NCBI GenBank assembly: GCA_009667805.1
Contig: CM019063.1
Coordinates: 85,711,877-85,775,876, forward strand
DNA from: Leptobrachium leishanense
Lineage: Eukaryota > Chordata > Amphibia > Anura > Megophryidae
Reading direction: 5' to 3'
Length of the DNA stretch: 64,000 nucleotides
In this document: in pieces, positions 11,052-21,077 of the stretch
Numbering within the stretch: the stretch's first letter is position 1
Layout: each line of letters begins with the position of its first letter
Notes under the pieces: model-generated
Databases searched by the model: none
What the model was told of the DNA's origin: nothing
What the model saw: only the letters and a program-made list of their open reading frames with translations
Translations under genes and position numbers: made by a program

Positions 11052-11702
11052 CTATACGTGCTGAGCTCATTTTGACTGGTTTATGCTCATCATGTTTAAA
11101 CGTGATTTGAAGTCCTATTTTATTATACCCAATTTTTTTTATTTATTAAAAAAACACTTTTCCCCCTTTACACCAAACCTAGTCATGTTTGGTATCATTG
11201 GAAAGGCCATGATCAGGCCTTTCCAAGTATACCAAACATAATCCTCTAACTGCGACATGTCGGGGGATACAGGGATCCAAATATCCACCTAGCTCCACTA
11301 CTTGGCAGCTAAGGGGTTAACTGGCCAAATGACATCATTGCACATATGGCGACGACGTCAGTGGGTGGGGGGTGACCCGGAGACTTGGCTGACATCCAAG
11401 ATGTCAGCCACTTCCGGGAGCAAATCGCAATTCAGCACCTAGGGTATTAAAGAGAGGCCGCTGCAAAGGGCAGACTCTGCAGTCTCCAGCAGTGCCTCTC
11501 GTTTTTCTAGCCCTAGCCGTTTGAGGGGTAGAGGCGTCCAAAGGACCTTCCCTTTCAGGTTTCCCCTGCAGGTGCAGGGGGACGCCTGAAAATGACATCA
11601 CAATGGCTGGGGCCCATAAAATTGTCGGGCTGAAGTCCTTGGACCTTACGGGGAATTTTCCCCAGGACGTACTATGTACGTCAGTGATCCTTAAAGGGTT
11701 AA
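11052..11702 (+). mobile_element. TTAA-type element (family A), right part
   Basis: It continues the element begun at 2371 (GTGCTGAGCTCATTTTGAC; GACGTACTATGTACGTCAGT) and ends CCTTAAAGGGTTAA at 11702. The terminal AGGGTTAA mirrors the TTAACCCC start. The interior matches 23530-23993 and 31080-32375. Confidence 0.8.
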
Positions 11703-12598
11703 ACAGACGAATCCCATAGGATTCAATGGAAAAAACTTAATAGCTTTGTTCTTTAAAGACCATTTATTCTTTTCATTTTCAGCACGAACCCTTATTTTTG
11801 ACAAAGTTTCAGTTTCCCAATTTTTTTTAAAGGGTTTTCTTTTTAATTCTGTAAAGACCTGTAATTCTGTAAAGAATATAAAAATAATTAAATCCTAACA
11901 TTTTACATTATATTATTACCTTTTTCTTCTCTGCCTTTGCACCTGGCCTAGGAGGAGGGCACAGGTCTATGGCTGGCTGCTGCAGGCATAGATGTCTCTG
12001 ATTTTCCTCAACTAGCCTCCAGGGATGATGATTTGCAGGGGTGGGGTCCTTGTGTGCAGGGTCGCGCTGTGTGACCTCACGCAGCCAGTACCCACACGTC
12101 ATGAGCGTATCACATACACACAGCACATTACTGTGAGTCTTATTGCTGTGGAGCTCTGTGATACGCTCAGAACTCCACAGCAATAAAACTCACAGGAATG
12201 TGCGGTGTGTATGAACGTATCACAGAGCTGCACAGCAATAAAACTTGTAATAATGTGTTGTGTTTGAGTATATGACAGAGCTCCACATCACTGAAACTCC
12301 TACTGCCCAAATACAGACACACAGAAACCTATACTGCCAGCCCCTCCTATACACACACACACTGCCAGCCCCCTCTCATACCCACACACATATACACTGT
12401 CAGCTCTCCCTTCCCCATAAACACTCATGCTAAAATCCCTCTCCCCATAAACCTACTGCCAGCTCTCCCTCCCCATACAAAGCACTAACACTAGAAGCCC
12501 CCCTCTCCATACAAAACCTCATACTAAAAGTCCCCCTCCCCATACAAAACCCACTCATACTAAAAGCTCCCCTCAGCATAAACCCACTGCCAGCCTTC
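11703..12598. other. Unassigned repeats and simple sequence
   Basis: No gene recognised. Around 12300-12590 the sequence is C/A-rich with loose tandem repetition of CTCCCCATAMAAA-type units. The short open frames across it are by-products of that composition. A foldback lies at 12124-12202. Confidence 0.45.
12124..12202. repeat. Foldback with 30-bp arms
   Basis: Arms 12124-12153 and 12173-12202 are reverse complements at 28 of 30 positions, separated by 19 bases. A further relative of the arm (CACAGCAATAAAAC) occurs at 12227-12245. It is probably the end of a hairpin-forming MITE. Confidence 0.7.
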
Positions 12599-13221
12599 TT
12601 ACACATTTGCACTGTCTGCCAAATGTCTCACCTCTCCCTGTGTGCTGAGCATCTGGTCAGACACGCAGCTCCAGATCATTGGCTGTGAAGGCAGACTATC
12701 AGGCTCCTGTTTGCTCACATAGTGAGCGCACAGGCAGAGATCTGAATCCCTATTGTCCCCATCCAGTTCCCTGTGCCGAACAACCAAACCCCCCAAACTA
12801 CAAACAAAATGAGAGACCCCCGTATTAATTTTACACCTCGACCTCTCAAACGCCTTCGGTGCCGTGAAGGACTCCCACACCTGCCTAGAAATAATTTCTG
12901 ACCAGACCAGTGTCAAATTCCTAAACAAGGAAAAACAGCTTGCCAAGTCCTGCTTAATGAAGTCAAGCAAGTCAAACGACTTGAAGAAGCCCCAGGTCGT
13001 TTCCCTTGCGTGAATCACTAACACCACACCCTCCGGAGCCCACTGGGAAAGCTAAAGCACTCAGCAAAAACTCGCCTCCACCGCAATCCCCAAGTACCTA
13101 GCCAGAGAATCTCTGCCAAGTCCGTGGAAAAACCGAGACACTTGTCACCTACCTCTGCCCTCCGCACTGCCCAGTGAATGAACGAATGTCCCAGAATCCA
13201 AACGCGGCGAGAAGGTGGCAC
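12599..13221 (-). pseudogene. SGNH hydrolase domain of the Ngaro element, broken
   Basis: Two frames adjoin. 13221-13018 carries the block I-like WILGHSFIHWAVRRA. 13027-12599 carries TLVWSEIISRQVW and KINTGVSHFVCSLGGLVVRH. Together they follow the order of the SGNH hydrolase part of Ngaro-type polyproteins. The frames meet near 13020 with a shift and stop, so the protein is not intact. The role of this domain in the element is unknown. Confidence 0.7.
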
Positions 13222-13324
13222 CTGGAAAAGAAGTCAAAGCAAATGAGGGCAGATGTACGAACGATAACAGCCAGAACGCCACCTCCCAATCCTACCAGCA
13301 TATCCGTGGACACCTAAACCCTGC

Positions 13325-13561
13325 CTACTCCGTGACCGCCTGAATCCAAAGAGTGCATCGAGAACTGGAGGACATTCGATTAACCACCTGCACCACGCTC
13401 ATGTTATCCATCCAGAAGACAATTTCGGAGATTCGCCAGACTCTCCCCCCCCCCCCCCACAGCTCCAGAGACACTACCATGGGGAAGAATTCCAGAAACG
13501 TCAGGTTTAGAAGTAAATCCAAACCCCCCCCCAAATCAGTGGCCATGTCAGAGCGCACCAA
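13325..13561 (-). pseudogene. DIRS/Ngaro RNase H fragment
   Basis: The minus frame holds LELWGG followed by FWMDNMSVVQVVNRMSSSS, the RNase H signature typical of DIRS-type elements, where the Asp-Asn-Met stretch contributes to the active site. A C homopolymer on the plus strand (about 13446-13459) has disturbed the frame between the two blocks. Confidence 0.72.
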
Positions 13562-14059
13562 TGCCCCCGAAAATAAGCACCAAAACCGTGCGTCCCCGCC
13601 GCGCCAGTGAACAATTCCAGGGCCCGGTTATCCGCCTCCTGTCAATATGTACAGCTGTTATATTTTGACAGGAAAGACTGCCACACGGCCAAATCCGCCT
13701 TGATGACCTGAGTCATGCACACAAAATGAAAAGGTGCCTAAGGCCCTGCCCATCAGCATCACCCAACAGGCGAGACCAGATGGCCCAATAATGACTGGAC
13801 CTCCTGCAACCGCAACTTCTGGACCCCCAACTTCCTAGTCACCCCGGGACCTCCAGCTTACCAGCCGGGAAACCCATTGCATGGTATCAATTTCGATACC
13901 CATGAAAGGCAGGGTTTGCCAAGGCCCTTCAGTCTTCTGGTTTGCCAATGGGACCCCAAACATCAACGCCACGTCCCGAAAACCCAGAGGAGCTCCGCAC
14001 ACACTGGAGAATCCCTCGGACCCACAAACAAAAAGACGTTGAGGTAGTGGACAACTAAG

Positions 14060-14519
14060 GCCCGTGTCAGACGAACGCAGCGATCACGTCTGTGTTGCCG
14101 CAGTTTAACGTCCGTCGTAGCATAGAATCATGAGCAATAGAGACCCACACACTAAGTACTTGCGCACCGAATTGCGCACGCACAACGCACATGGAAAATG
14201 GATGTAAAGCAAGAATGTAAAACCACTACCACGGATGCGCAAAGTGCGCCACATCCACGTAGCTTTGTGTGTGAGTGATGAGATGTCAGACGCAGCGCAT
14301 TTGCGACATCCATCACCCTGATGCACAAAATGGCTTTTCATATCCTATTCAAATTTTGATCATTTTTCATATTAATTTTATTTCCCATAGTTCCCTTTTT
14401 TTCTACGTCCGTCAAGAAAAACGGACCGTGTGGTGTCTACAATATCTTCCGTCAGTACCTCTGTCCATTATGCACACACGCAGAGTGCGCTCAGACTGCG
14501 TTCGTCTGACTCTAGCCTG
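14060..14519. mobile_element. MITE inserted in the Ngaro RT (AGGCCCGTGTCAGACGA-type)
   Basis: The ends AGGCCCGTGTCAGACGAACG and the reverse complement of CGTTCGTCTGACTCTAGCCT form inverted termini of about 25 bp. The RT reading of the host element stops at one side and resumes on the other. Related ends occur at 59505 (AGGCCGGTGTCAAACGAGC, reversed) and near 26326. Confidence 0.7.
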
Positions 14520-14520
14520 A

Positions 14521-15211
14521 ATCCCGACCAGCCTGCCTGCAAACCACCCAGTGCAGAAAGGAGGCGAAAAGCTCAAAAAGGGAACAAGAAATCGAACATC
14601 CAATAATAAAGAATAAAGCCCCTGGAAGCCGCATCCCAACATGCGATGACAATCCGGAAGCAGACGTAAAGCAGCCTCCACATCCACCTTCGCCAGTAAA
14701 CACCCCTCACCATCCGAAGCACCTCGCCAACCAATGCATATCCGACTGCAGTCCTCCTTAGCAATCCCATCGTTGACAGACGCCCCTGCTGGGCAAGACA
14801 GATGGCGAATCATCCTAAACGTACCCTCCTCCCTCTTTGGCACTAAACCCAGCGGTGAAACCCTCAAATTGGAAAACTGCAATGACTGAAAAGGCCATGA
14901 CATCCGACCCAACCGAACCTCGGTTCCACCTTCCCAGCTAATACACCTTCATGCTGTTTTGCTGAAAGCAAATAATCAGAAAACATTGGGAACTCTGAAT
15001 GCTCAAACGTGATATGAAAACCGATCAGAAAAGCCAAACACAAAACCACCGCCGCCCTCTTATTGGGGTACCAACCGAGCCACGGGATGATAGCGTGCAT
15101 GTTCACCGGGGTGACCCCTGCCCCTAGATGCGTCCTGAGCCTGAATGCCCCCACACTGTGCGCATTCATGCCGGAACCCACAGGGCAAGGCCCAACAACA
15201 AGAGGATTCAT
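14521..15211 (-). pseudogene. Ngaro/DIRS reverse transcriptase fragment
   Basis: Frames at 15211-14864 and 14912-14521 read NLRVSPLGLVPKREEGTFRM, then IRHLSCPAGASVNDGI, LLAKVDVEAALRLLP and CSISCSLFELFASFLHWVV. This is the characteristic DIRS-type RT order, with fingers, motif A (the Asp in KVDVEA) and motif B region. Frameshifts separate the blocks. Confidence 0.78.
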
Positions 15212-15296
15212 TGTATAGAAACATAGAAAAATGTCGGCAGATAAGAACCTTTCGGCCCATCTAGTCTGCCCAATTACATGGATACTTTACCTGGAT

Positions 15297-15818
15297 TTAT
15301 CTTTTGTTTAGGATAGCCTTATGCCTATCCCATGCTTGCTTAAATTCAATTACTGTTTTGGCCTCTACCACTTCAACTGGAAGACTGTTCCATGTATCCA
15401 CCACCCTCTCAGTAAAATAATGCTTTCTGATGTTACTTTTAAACCTTTGCCCCTCTAATCTAAGACTATGTCCTCTTGTTTTGCTTCTTTGTTTCCTTTT
15501 AAATATACTCCCTTCCTCTACCTTGTGGATTCCCTTTACGTATTTAAATGTTTCTATCATATCTCCTCTGTCTCGTCTTTTTTCCAAGCTATACATGTTA
15601 AGATCATTAAGCCTTTCCTGGTAACTTTTCTCCTTCAAGCCGTACATCATTTTAGTAGCCCTTCTCTGAACTCTCTCTAAGATGTCTATATCCTTCTGGA
15701 GATACGGTCTCCAGTACTGCACACAGTACTCCAAGTGACGTCTCACCAGTGCTCTGTACAGTGGCATGAGCACTTCCCTTTTCCTACTGCTAATACCGCT
15801 CCCTACACAACCAAGCAT
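15297..15818 (-). pseudogene. CR1 ORF2 C-terminal domain
   Basis: A 173-residue frame with RALVRRHLEYCVQYWRPYL, ERVQRRATKMMYGLKEKSY and VVDTWNSLPVEVVEAKTV. This is the typical C-terminal third of CR1-clade RT proteins, ending in its natural stop about 80 bp before the LINE 3' end. It is separated from the RT palm (15995-16654) by about 180 bp of disrupted frame. Confidence 0.85.
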
Positions 15819-15994
15819 TCTGCTAGCATTTCCTGCTGCTCTATTACATTGACTACTTACCCTTAGATCCTCTGAAATAATAACCCCTAAATCCCTTTCT
15901 CAGATGTTGAGGTTAGGACTATATCAAATATTCTATATTCAGCCCTTGGTTTTACGTCCCAGGTGCATTATCTTGCACTTATCCACATTAAAAC

Positions 15995-16654
15995 TCAATT
16001 GCCACAGCTCCGACCATTTTTTAGTTTACCTAAATCATTTGTCATTTGGCTGATCCCTCCAGGAACGTCAACCCTGTTGCAAATCTTTGTGTCATCAGCA
16101 AAAAGACATACTTTTCCATTAATACCTTCTGCAATATCACTAATAAAAATATTAAATAGAATGGGTCCAAGTACTGACCCCTGAGGTACCCCACTGGTAC
16201 CTTGCGCCGAATAAACTCCATTTACCACAACCCTCTGTTGCCTGTCACTCAGCCACTGCCTAATCCATTCAACAATATTGGAATCCAAGCTCAAAGATTG
16301 CAATTTGTTGATAAGCCTTCTATGCAGAACAGTATCAAAAGCCTTACTGAAATCTAAATAAGCAATGTCTACTGCACCACCTGTGTCTATTATTTTTGTT
16401 ACCCAATCAAAAAAATCAATAAGATTAGTTTGGCATGATCTCCCTGAGGTAAACCCATGTTGTTTCTGATCCTGTAATCTATGTGTTTTTAGATGTTCAA
16501 CAATCCTTTCCTTTAACATGGTTTCCATTAATTTCCCCACTACTGACGTAAGACTAACTGGCCTATAGTTCCCAGATTCCTCCCTACTACCCTTCTTGTG
16601 AATGGGCACAACATTTGCTAATTTCCAGTCTTCTGGGACGACTCCCATTAGCAA
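15995..16654 (-). pseudogene. CR1 ORF2 reverse transcriptase palm
   Basis: This frame holds KKGSREESGNYRPVSLTSVV, motif A AYLDFSKAFDTV, motif [21 protein letters not shown] and motif C FADD. All catalytic Asp residues are kept. The frame opens out of phase with 16675-17334 and runs into an early stop after the FADDTK block, so ORF2 is broken on both sides. Confidence 0.87.
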
Positions 16655-16674
16655 GGATTGGTTAAATAAATCTG

Positions 16675-17334
16675 TTAACGTTTTGCTATTCCATCACTGA
16701 GCTCTTTTAATAATTTAGGGTGGATCCCATCAGGCCCCATTGACTTATTTGTCTTTACTTTAGACAGCTGCTGTAGAACCTCCTCCTCTGTAAACTGATA
16801 TGTAATTGTCTCGTTAGTGTTTCCTCCTAACTGAGGTCCCTTTCCTTCCTTTTCTTCTGCAAAGACTGAACAAAAATATTCATTGAGGCAGTCAGCGAGA
16901 CTTTTATCCTCTTCTACATACCATCCTTCCTTTGTTTTTAATCTAACTAATCCTTGTTTTACTTTTCTTTTCTCGTTTATGTATCTAAAAAATGTTTTGT
17001 CCCCCTTTTTTACTGACTGAGCTATTTTCTCTTCTGCGTGTGCTTTGGAAGCCCTTATAAATTGCTTTGCCTCTTTCTGCCTAATCTTATAGGTTTGCCT
17101 ATCTTCTTCACTCTGAGTTGTTTTATAATTATTGAATGCTGTCTTTTTGTTCTTCACTATTTTGGCCACTTCTGCAGAGTACCACAGTGGTTTCTTCACT
17201 TTTTTGTTTTTGCTAACAAGTCGAATGCAATTGCCTGTGGCCTTCAATAATGCTTCTTTTAAGTAATCCCATTTCTCCTGGACTCCCTTTAAACTCCTCC
17301 AGTCTGATAATGACTCCTTCACACAAAATCTCAT
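16675..17334 (-). pseudogene. CR1 ORF2 linker between endonuclease and RT
   Basis: A 219-residue frame with the KPLWYSAEV, RYINEKRKVK, LNEYFCSVFAEE and NKSMGPDGIHPKLLKEL blocks that lie between APE and RT in CR1-type proteins. It overlaps the end of the APE frame at 17331-17334 (TAAATG), which looks like a single-base loss joining a stop and a Met by accident. Confidence 0.82.
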
Positions 17335-18080
17335 TTAGAAAAATCTGTTTTTTTAAAGTCTAAAACTTTTGATTTTGTGTGGTGCGGCTCCATCCCTGTT
17401 CTTATATTAAACCATACTGACTGGTGATCACTAGATCCCAAATTTTCACCAACAACAACGTCCGATACCAAACCTCCATTTGTGAGTATTAAATCCAATA
17501 TGGCCTCTTTACGGGTCGGCTCCTCAACTACTTGTGTTAGAGATAATCCCAGTAGGGAGTTTAGAATATTTGTACTCCTGGTGCACCCAGCTGTTTTGGT
17601 TTTCCAGTTCACATCAGGAAGATTAAAGTCCCCCATGATAACTTCCCCCTTCATTGCCATTTTGGCTATTTCCTCAAGCAGCAGATTATCTAGCTCTTCT
17701 ACTTGTCCAGGGGGTCTATAGATCACACCTACACGAGCTACTGTATGATTGCCAAATGTTAGTGTAACCCAAACTGACTATGTTCACCTCGCTCACTTTT
17801 ATTTGGTTCGTTTTTATGTTGTTTTTCACATACAGGGCCACTCCTCCTCCTTTCCTACCTTCTCTGTCTTTTCTATATAAAGAGTACCCCGGTATTGTTA
17901 TGTCCCAGTTATTTTTCTCACTGAACCATGTCTCAGTAACCGCGTCTCAGTAACCGCAACTAAATCTACTTTTTCAGCTGCCATCATTGCCTCCAGTTCA
18001 CTGATTTTATTGACTAAACTGCAAGCATTTATAGACACGACTCTGAGCTTGTCATTTTTTTCCCCGCATGTTGCTTGCAC
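17331..18080 (-). pseudogene. CR1 ORF2 APE-type endonuclease
   Basis: The N-terminal piece at 18080-17898 has SINACSLVNKISELEAMM and VDLVAVTETRL. The piece at 17726-17331 has YRPPGQ, GDFNLPDVNW and LGSSDHQSVWF. These are the Asn, Glu, Asp-Phe-Asn and Ser-Asp-His blocks of AP-endonuclease-like LINE nucleases. A disruption between 17726 and 17898 splits them. Confidence 0.83.
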
Positions 18081-18142
18081 CCTCCGATTTAGTTTTGGGG
18101 GACAATCAGGCAGATTGTTTTTTACCCTTTTGTTCCCCCCTC

Positions 18143-19010
18143 CTAGTTCAAATATTTCTTTGCGAAACCTTTGAACTTCTCACTGAGAACATATGTTCCC
18201 CTATGAGTAAGATGCAAACCATCTTTTTTATACAGTTCCTTTCTGCTCCAATTAGAGCTATCATGGGACACAAAGCCAAATCCTTGCTCTCGACACCATT
18301 CCCGAAGCCACAAATTAAATTCCCTATTGCGCATCTGCCTATCCTGAATGTTATGCACAGGCAAAACTTCAGAGAATGACACAGTGGACGCAATCTGCTG
18401 TATTTCACCTCCAAGAACACAAAAATCATCCTTAATCTCAGAAGCCTCATTGCTAGCCAAGTCATTTGTCCCTAGATGGACTAGAACATCCACTTCCCCT
18501 TGCTGCTTTGCTTGTTTGACAATATTGAGAATACGTCTCTTGTCTCTACAAGCAGTAGCCCCAGGAAGACATCTCACCAAACCACTACTCTCCAGCTCAA
18601 CACCTCTTATGATAGAAGGTAATTGTTGCTGGGTGATTCTATCATGTCCCACCTTTTCCTTATTGTTCTTGGTTGCAGTCCTGCATACCTTAGGCATAGG
18701 GGATGGTGGTTCCTCAACTATGGTGTCTGAGCCTACTTCCGTCTCACCATTACTCTGAAAGTGCCTCAAAAGTATTAAGAAGAGCCACAGACTGTGGGAC
18801 ATGCCTTCTATGCACAACTCTACGTCTACCAGATCCTACAGTAGTCCATCTGCCGCTCCTAGGAGGCCTCTGTGGCAGTGGCTTTGTAACAGTCATAGCC
18901 ATAGCCTGAGTTTGTCTAACAGATAATTTACAAATCTCAGACTTCAAACAGGCAATTTCCTGCTGCAATAAAGAGAGCTGCCTACATATCAGGCACTCCT
19001 TAACCTCCAA
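18143..19010 (-). pseudogene. CR1 ORF1 with SGNH/GDSL esterase domain
   Basis: The main frame (18817-18143) carries VRCLPGATACRDKRRIL, VDVLVHLGTNDLAS and KDGLHLTHRGTYVLSEKF, matching the esterase domain known in CR1 ORF1 proteins (GxND-type and DxxH blocks). The upstream frame 19010-18750 has CLICRQLSLLQQEIACLKSE, a Cys/coiled-coil N-terminus. They are out of phase near 18760, so the ORF is broken once. Confidence 0.75.
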
Positions 19011-19212
19011 AAATTGGATCTAAAAACAAATGCATGACAGCTCTTACACTGGACCAAGCCTGCCATTATAAAAGAATGGATTTAAACCAACAAATCTTAC
19101 CTTTTTGTAGGTTTTCTACCTCCTGTCTAACCTCAGACTACCTCCAGCGTATCTCCAGGATATCTCTAAGTGCTCACTTTGAAGGCTTCACTTAGAAGGC
19201 TTCCCAAGCTCA

Positions 19213-19412
19213 ATGTAGCAATCGGTTTAAACTAAGGTCCAGAACGTAGATTCCTGAGACCAATCTGCTGCCTTTATGTCGTCCTCCAAGCTACACCCTA
19301 ATGTCCCAGCTTTTGGAAGCTCTGGCGCTGCGCACAGAGAAACAAAACAGGAGACCTCCACACCTAAGGCCCATAAGCCATCTGGCCAAGGTAGCAGACA
19401 CTACCGGTATGT
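19213..19412 (+). repeat. Left inverted repeat arm of the DIRS-like remnant
   Basis: Reverse complement of 20422-20621 with few differences. Both arms encode the same accidental short frame beginning MSSSKLHPNVPAFGSSGAA, which shows how close they are. Confidence 0.85.
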
Positions 19413-20421
19413 AGTGCCAACAACTACCCTTTTGCGCACTTACCAACACCGCAGAAAATTCTCTCAAGGCATCTCTCAGCTGCTACCCTGTTTTCTCCGA
19501 GCTATCCAGTCTATGGAGGCCATTCGAGGTCGACCTGTTCACGTCCAGACTGAACATTCATCTCCCAATGTGTTCTTCAGTTGGCGGCTGGATCTGGAGG
19601 CGAGGGTGACAGATGCAATCCTACGCCATTCGCCCTGATCGCCAGATGCCTTCTGCAAGTCAAAACTTAGGCTTCGACCATGGTCCTTGTCACCCTGTAC
19701 TGGTGGACGCAGCCTTGCTTCCCCACGCTGTTGGACCTCACGATGGATGTGCCTGGTCTCCTCTGACAGTCTCTCCTACTCCAGGATCTGTCTGGGCAAC
19801 CTCACCCGCTGATCCTTGAGAACCTCCTCCAGCTCCTGGCTTAGTTGATCTCTAGTGACCCGCACATGCCTCAGGACTTTCGGCAAGGACTTTGGAAATC
19901 CTTCTCCAATCCTGGGTCCTTGAGGCGCTTACATATTTACATTGGACAGGTGGACCAGTTGGTATTTATTACAGGATAGATATCTGTTTTTGACTCCTGT
20001 CGCTGTAGTTCTGTTTTTTTCACTCAGGTTTTTGATTCCGGTAAAGCCTACCGGACTGTTAATGCAGTCCGACCACAATTTCATCGGGGCATGCAGGTTT
20101 CAGTGGTGTCCCTGTTTGTTGGGGCATCTTCTCTTATGGGACATGAGACTATCTACTTGGGACATCAACCTGGTTCTGTCCTTTCTGGACAGATAGCAGG
20201 ATAATGACAAGCTGTCCTTGTAGGCTCTTTTGGCTAAACCGATTATGCCATTTTGCTTGCAAGCAGGTAAATGAGGTTCAAGCTCTGGACTTTGAGTGCA
20301 GTTTGATCTCTCGCGTTGTACGAAGACGTGGATATCACGCTTTTCCCTATTTATGTACGGTTCGTTGCTTCCGAGTATACAAATCTGGCACAGATTAATA
20401 CTGTAGTTCCCCATGTTCTCC

Positions 20422-20621
20422 ACATACCGGTAGTGTCTGCTACCTTGGCCAGATGGCTTATGGGCCTTAGGTGTGGCGGTCTCCTGTTTTGGGACTCTGC
20501 GCGCAGCGCCAGAGCTTCCAAAAGCTGGGACATTAGGGTGTAGCTTGGAGGACGACATAAAGGCAGCAGATTGGTCTCAGGAATCTACGTTCTGGACCTT
20601 AGTTTAAACCGATTGCTACAT
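20422..20621 (-). repeat. Right inverted repeat arm of the DIRS-like remnant
   Basis: Reverse complement of 19213-19412. It ends at TGCTACAT, mirroring ATGTAGCA at 19213. Confidence 0.85.
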
Positions 20622-20812
20622 GATTGGACGCAGTTGTTGCGCAATGTTGAACTTGCAAATAGATGAGTTTTTGCCCTGTTTGTATTCTACTTTTGGTTCA
20701 GTTCTCACTGTAGAAAAATTAAATGACTTGAAACAATGTATTTTTTCACTTTAAAGTCATTCACATCTCTGAACGTGCATTTGTGGTTTTGTTCAGCTTT
20801 TTTTTTTTTTTG

Positions 20813-21000
20813 AAAGGATTTTACCAGGAAGGATACATTGAGATTTCTCTCGTTTTCAAGTATGTCCTGGGTGGCGAGTATGTACCGTTAGGTGTCTTGC
20901 CAAGGACACTTACTGGAGAGGTTGCTCGCTGGGATCGAACCCATGACTCCACAGGCTCTCTCCATGTAGAGCGGTGACATTACCTCTACTCCAGCTTCAA
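20813..21000 (-). mobile_element. tRNA-derived SINE with a LINE-shared tail
   Basis: On the minus strand: a tRNA-like head with a perfect B-box GGTTCGATCC (20932-20941), a core AAGTGTCCTTGGCAAGACAC (20893-20912), and then a tail (CCAGGACATACTTGAAAACG onward). The tail matches the 3' ends of the LINE copies at 1496-1893, 26770-27155 and 52271-52445. This is the classic SINE design, which borrows the LINE 3' end. The A-box region (AGTAGAGGTAATG) is weaker. Confidence 0.75.
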
Positions 21001-21063
21001 GCTTTTGCGTACTTCCTGTTGGTGTCAGGCTGTGTGCCAGGTATGTTGGTGCATGTGTTGATG

Positions 21064-21077
21064 TGTTTTCAGTTTCT
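21064..21077. repeat. TSD of the ORF1-only L1, 3' side
   Basis: TGTTTTCAGTTTCT, identical to 22881-22894 and abutting the poly(A) run of the element (read on the minus strand). Confidence 0.85.

Larger units (their letters stand above)
12600..15211 (-). mobile_element. Decayed Ngaro/DIRS-type retroelement
   Basis: Minus-strand pieces in sense order: RT N-terminal region and RT (15211-14521), RNase H (around 13561-13325) and an SGNH hydrolase domain (13221-12599). Vertebrate Ngaro elements are known to combine DIRS-type RT/RNase H with an SGNH hydrolase, so Ngaro is the best call. Many stops and frameshifts break it. A MITE (about 14060-14519) sits between RT and RNase H. I did not find the tyrosine recombinase. 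Confidence 0.78.
15213..19100 (-). mobile_element. CR1-type LINE, nearly full length but frameshifted
   Basis: Minus-strand order: ORF1 with SGNH/GDSL esterase, APE endonuclease, RT and an RT C-terminal region. A 3' UTR ends in TATAGAAACATAGAAA (read on the plus strand) at 15216, the CR1-type TTCTATGTTTCTATA tail. This domain set and the octamer-like tail are known CR1 traits. At least three frameshifts or stops break ORF2, so the copy is dead. The 5' limit is approximate. Confidence 0.85.
19213..20621 (+). mobile_element. DIRS-like remnant between 200-bp inverted repeats
   Basis: The inverted arms are 19213-19412 and 20422-20621. Between them, plus-strand frames near 19520-19900 match the region before the recombinase in DIRS polyproteins: FEVDLFTSRLN, WRLDLEA and LLDLTMDVPGLL-like blocks in broken frames. 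Inverted terminal repeats are a known DIRS1 trait. No full ORF remains; this is an internally deleted copy. Confidence 0.68.

Noticed and set aside
13353..13610. Plus-strand 85-codon frame with Pro-rich run
   Set aside because: It is antisense to the Ngaro RNase H, and the Pro run is a C homopolymer.
18348..18758. Plus-strand 136-codon frame
   Set aside because: Shadow of the CR1 ORF1 esterase on the opposite strand.
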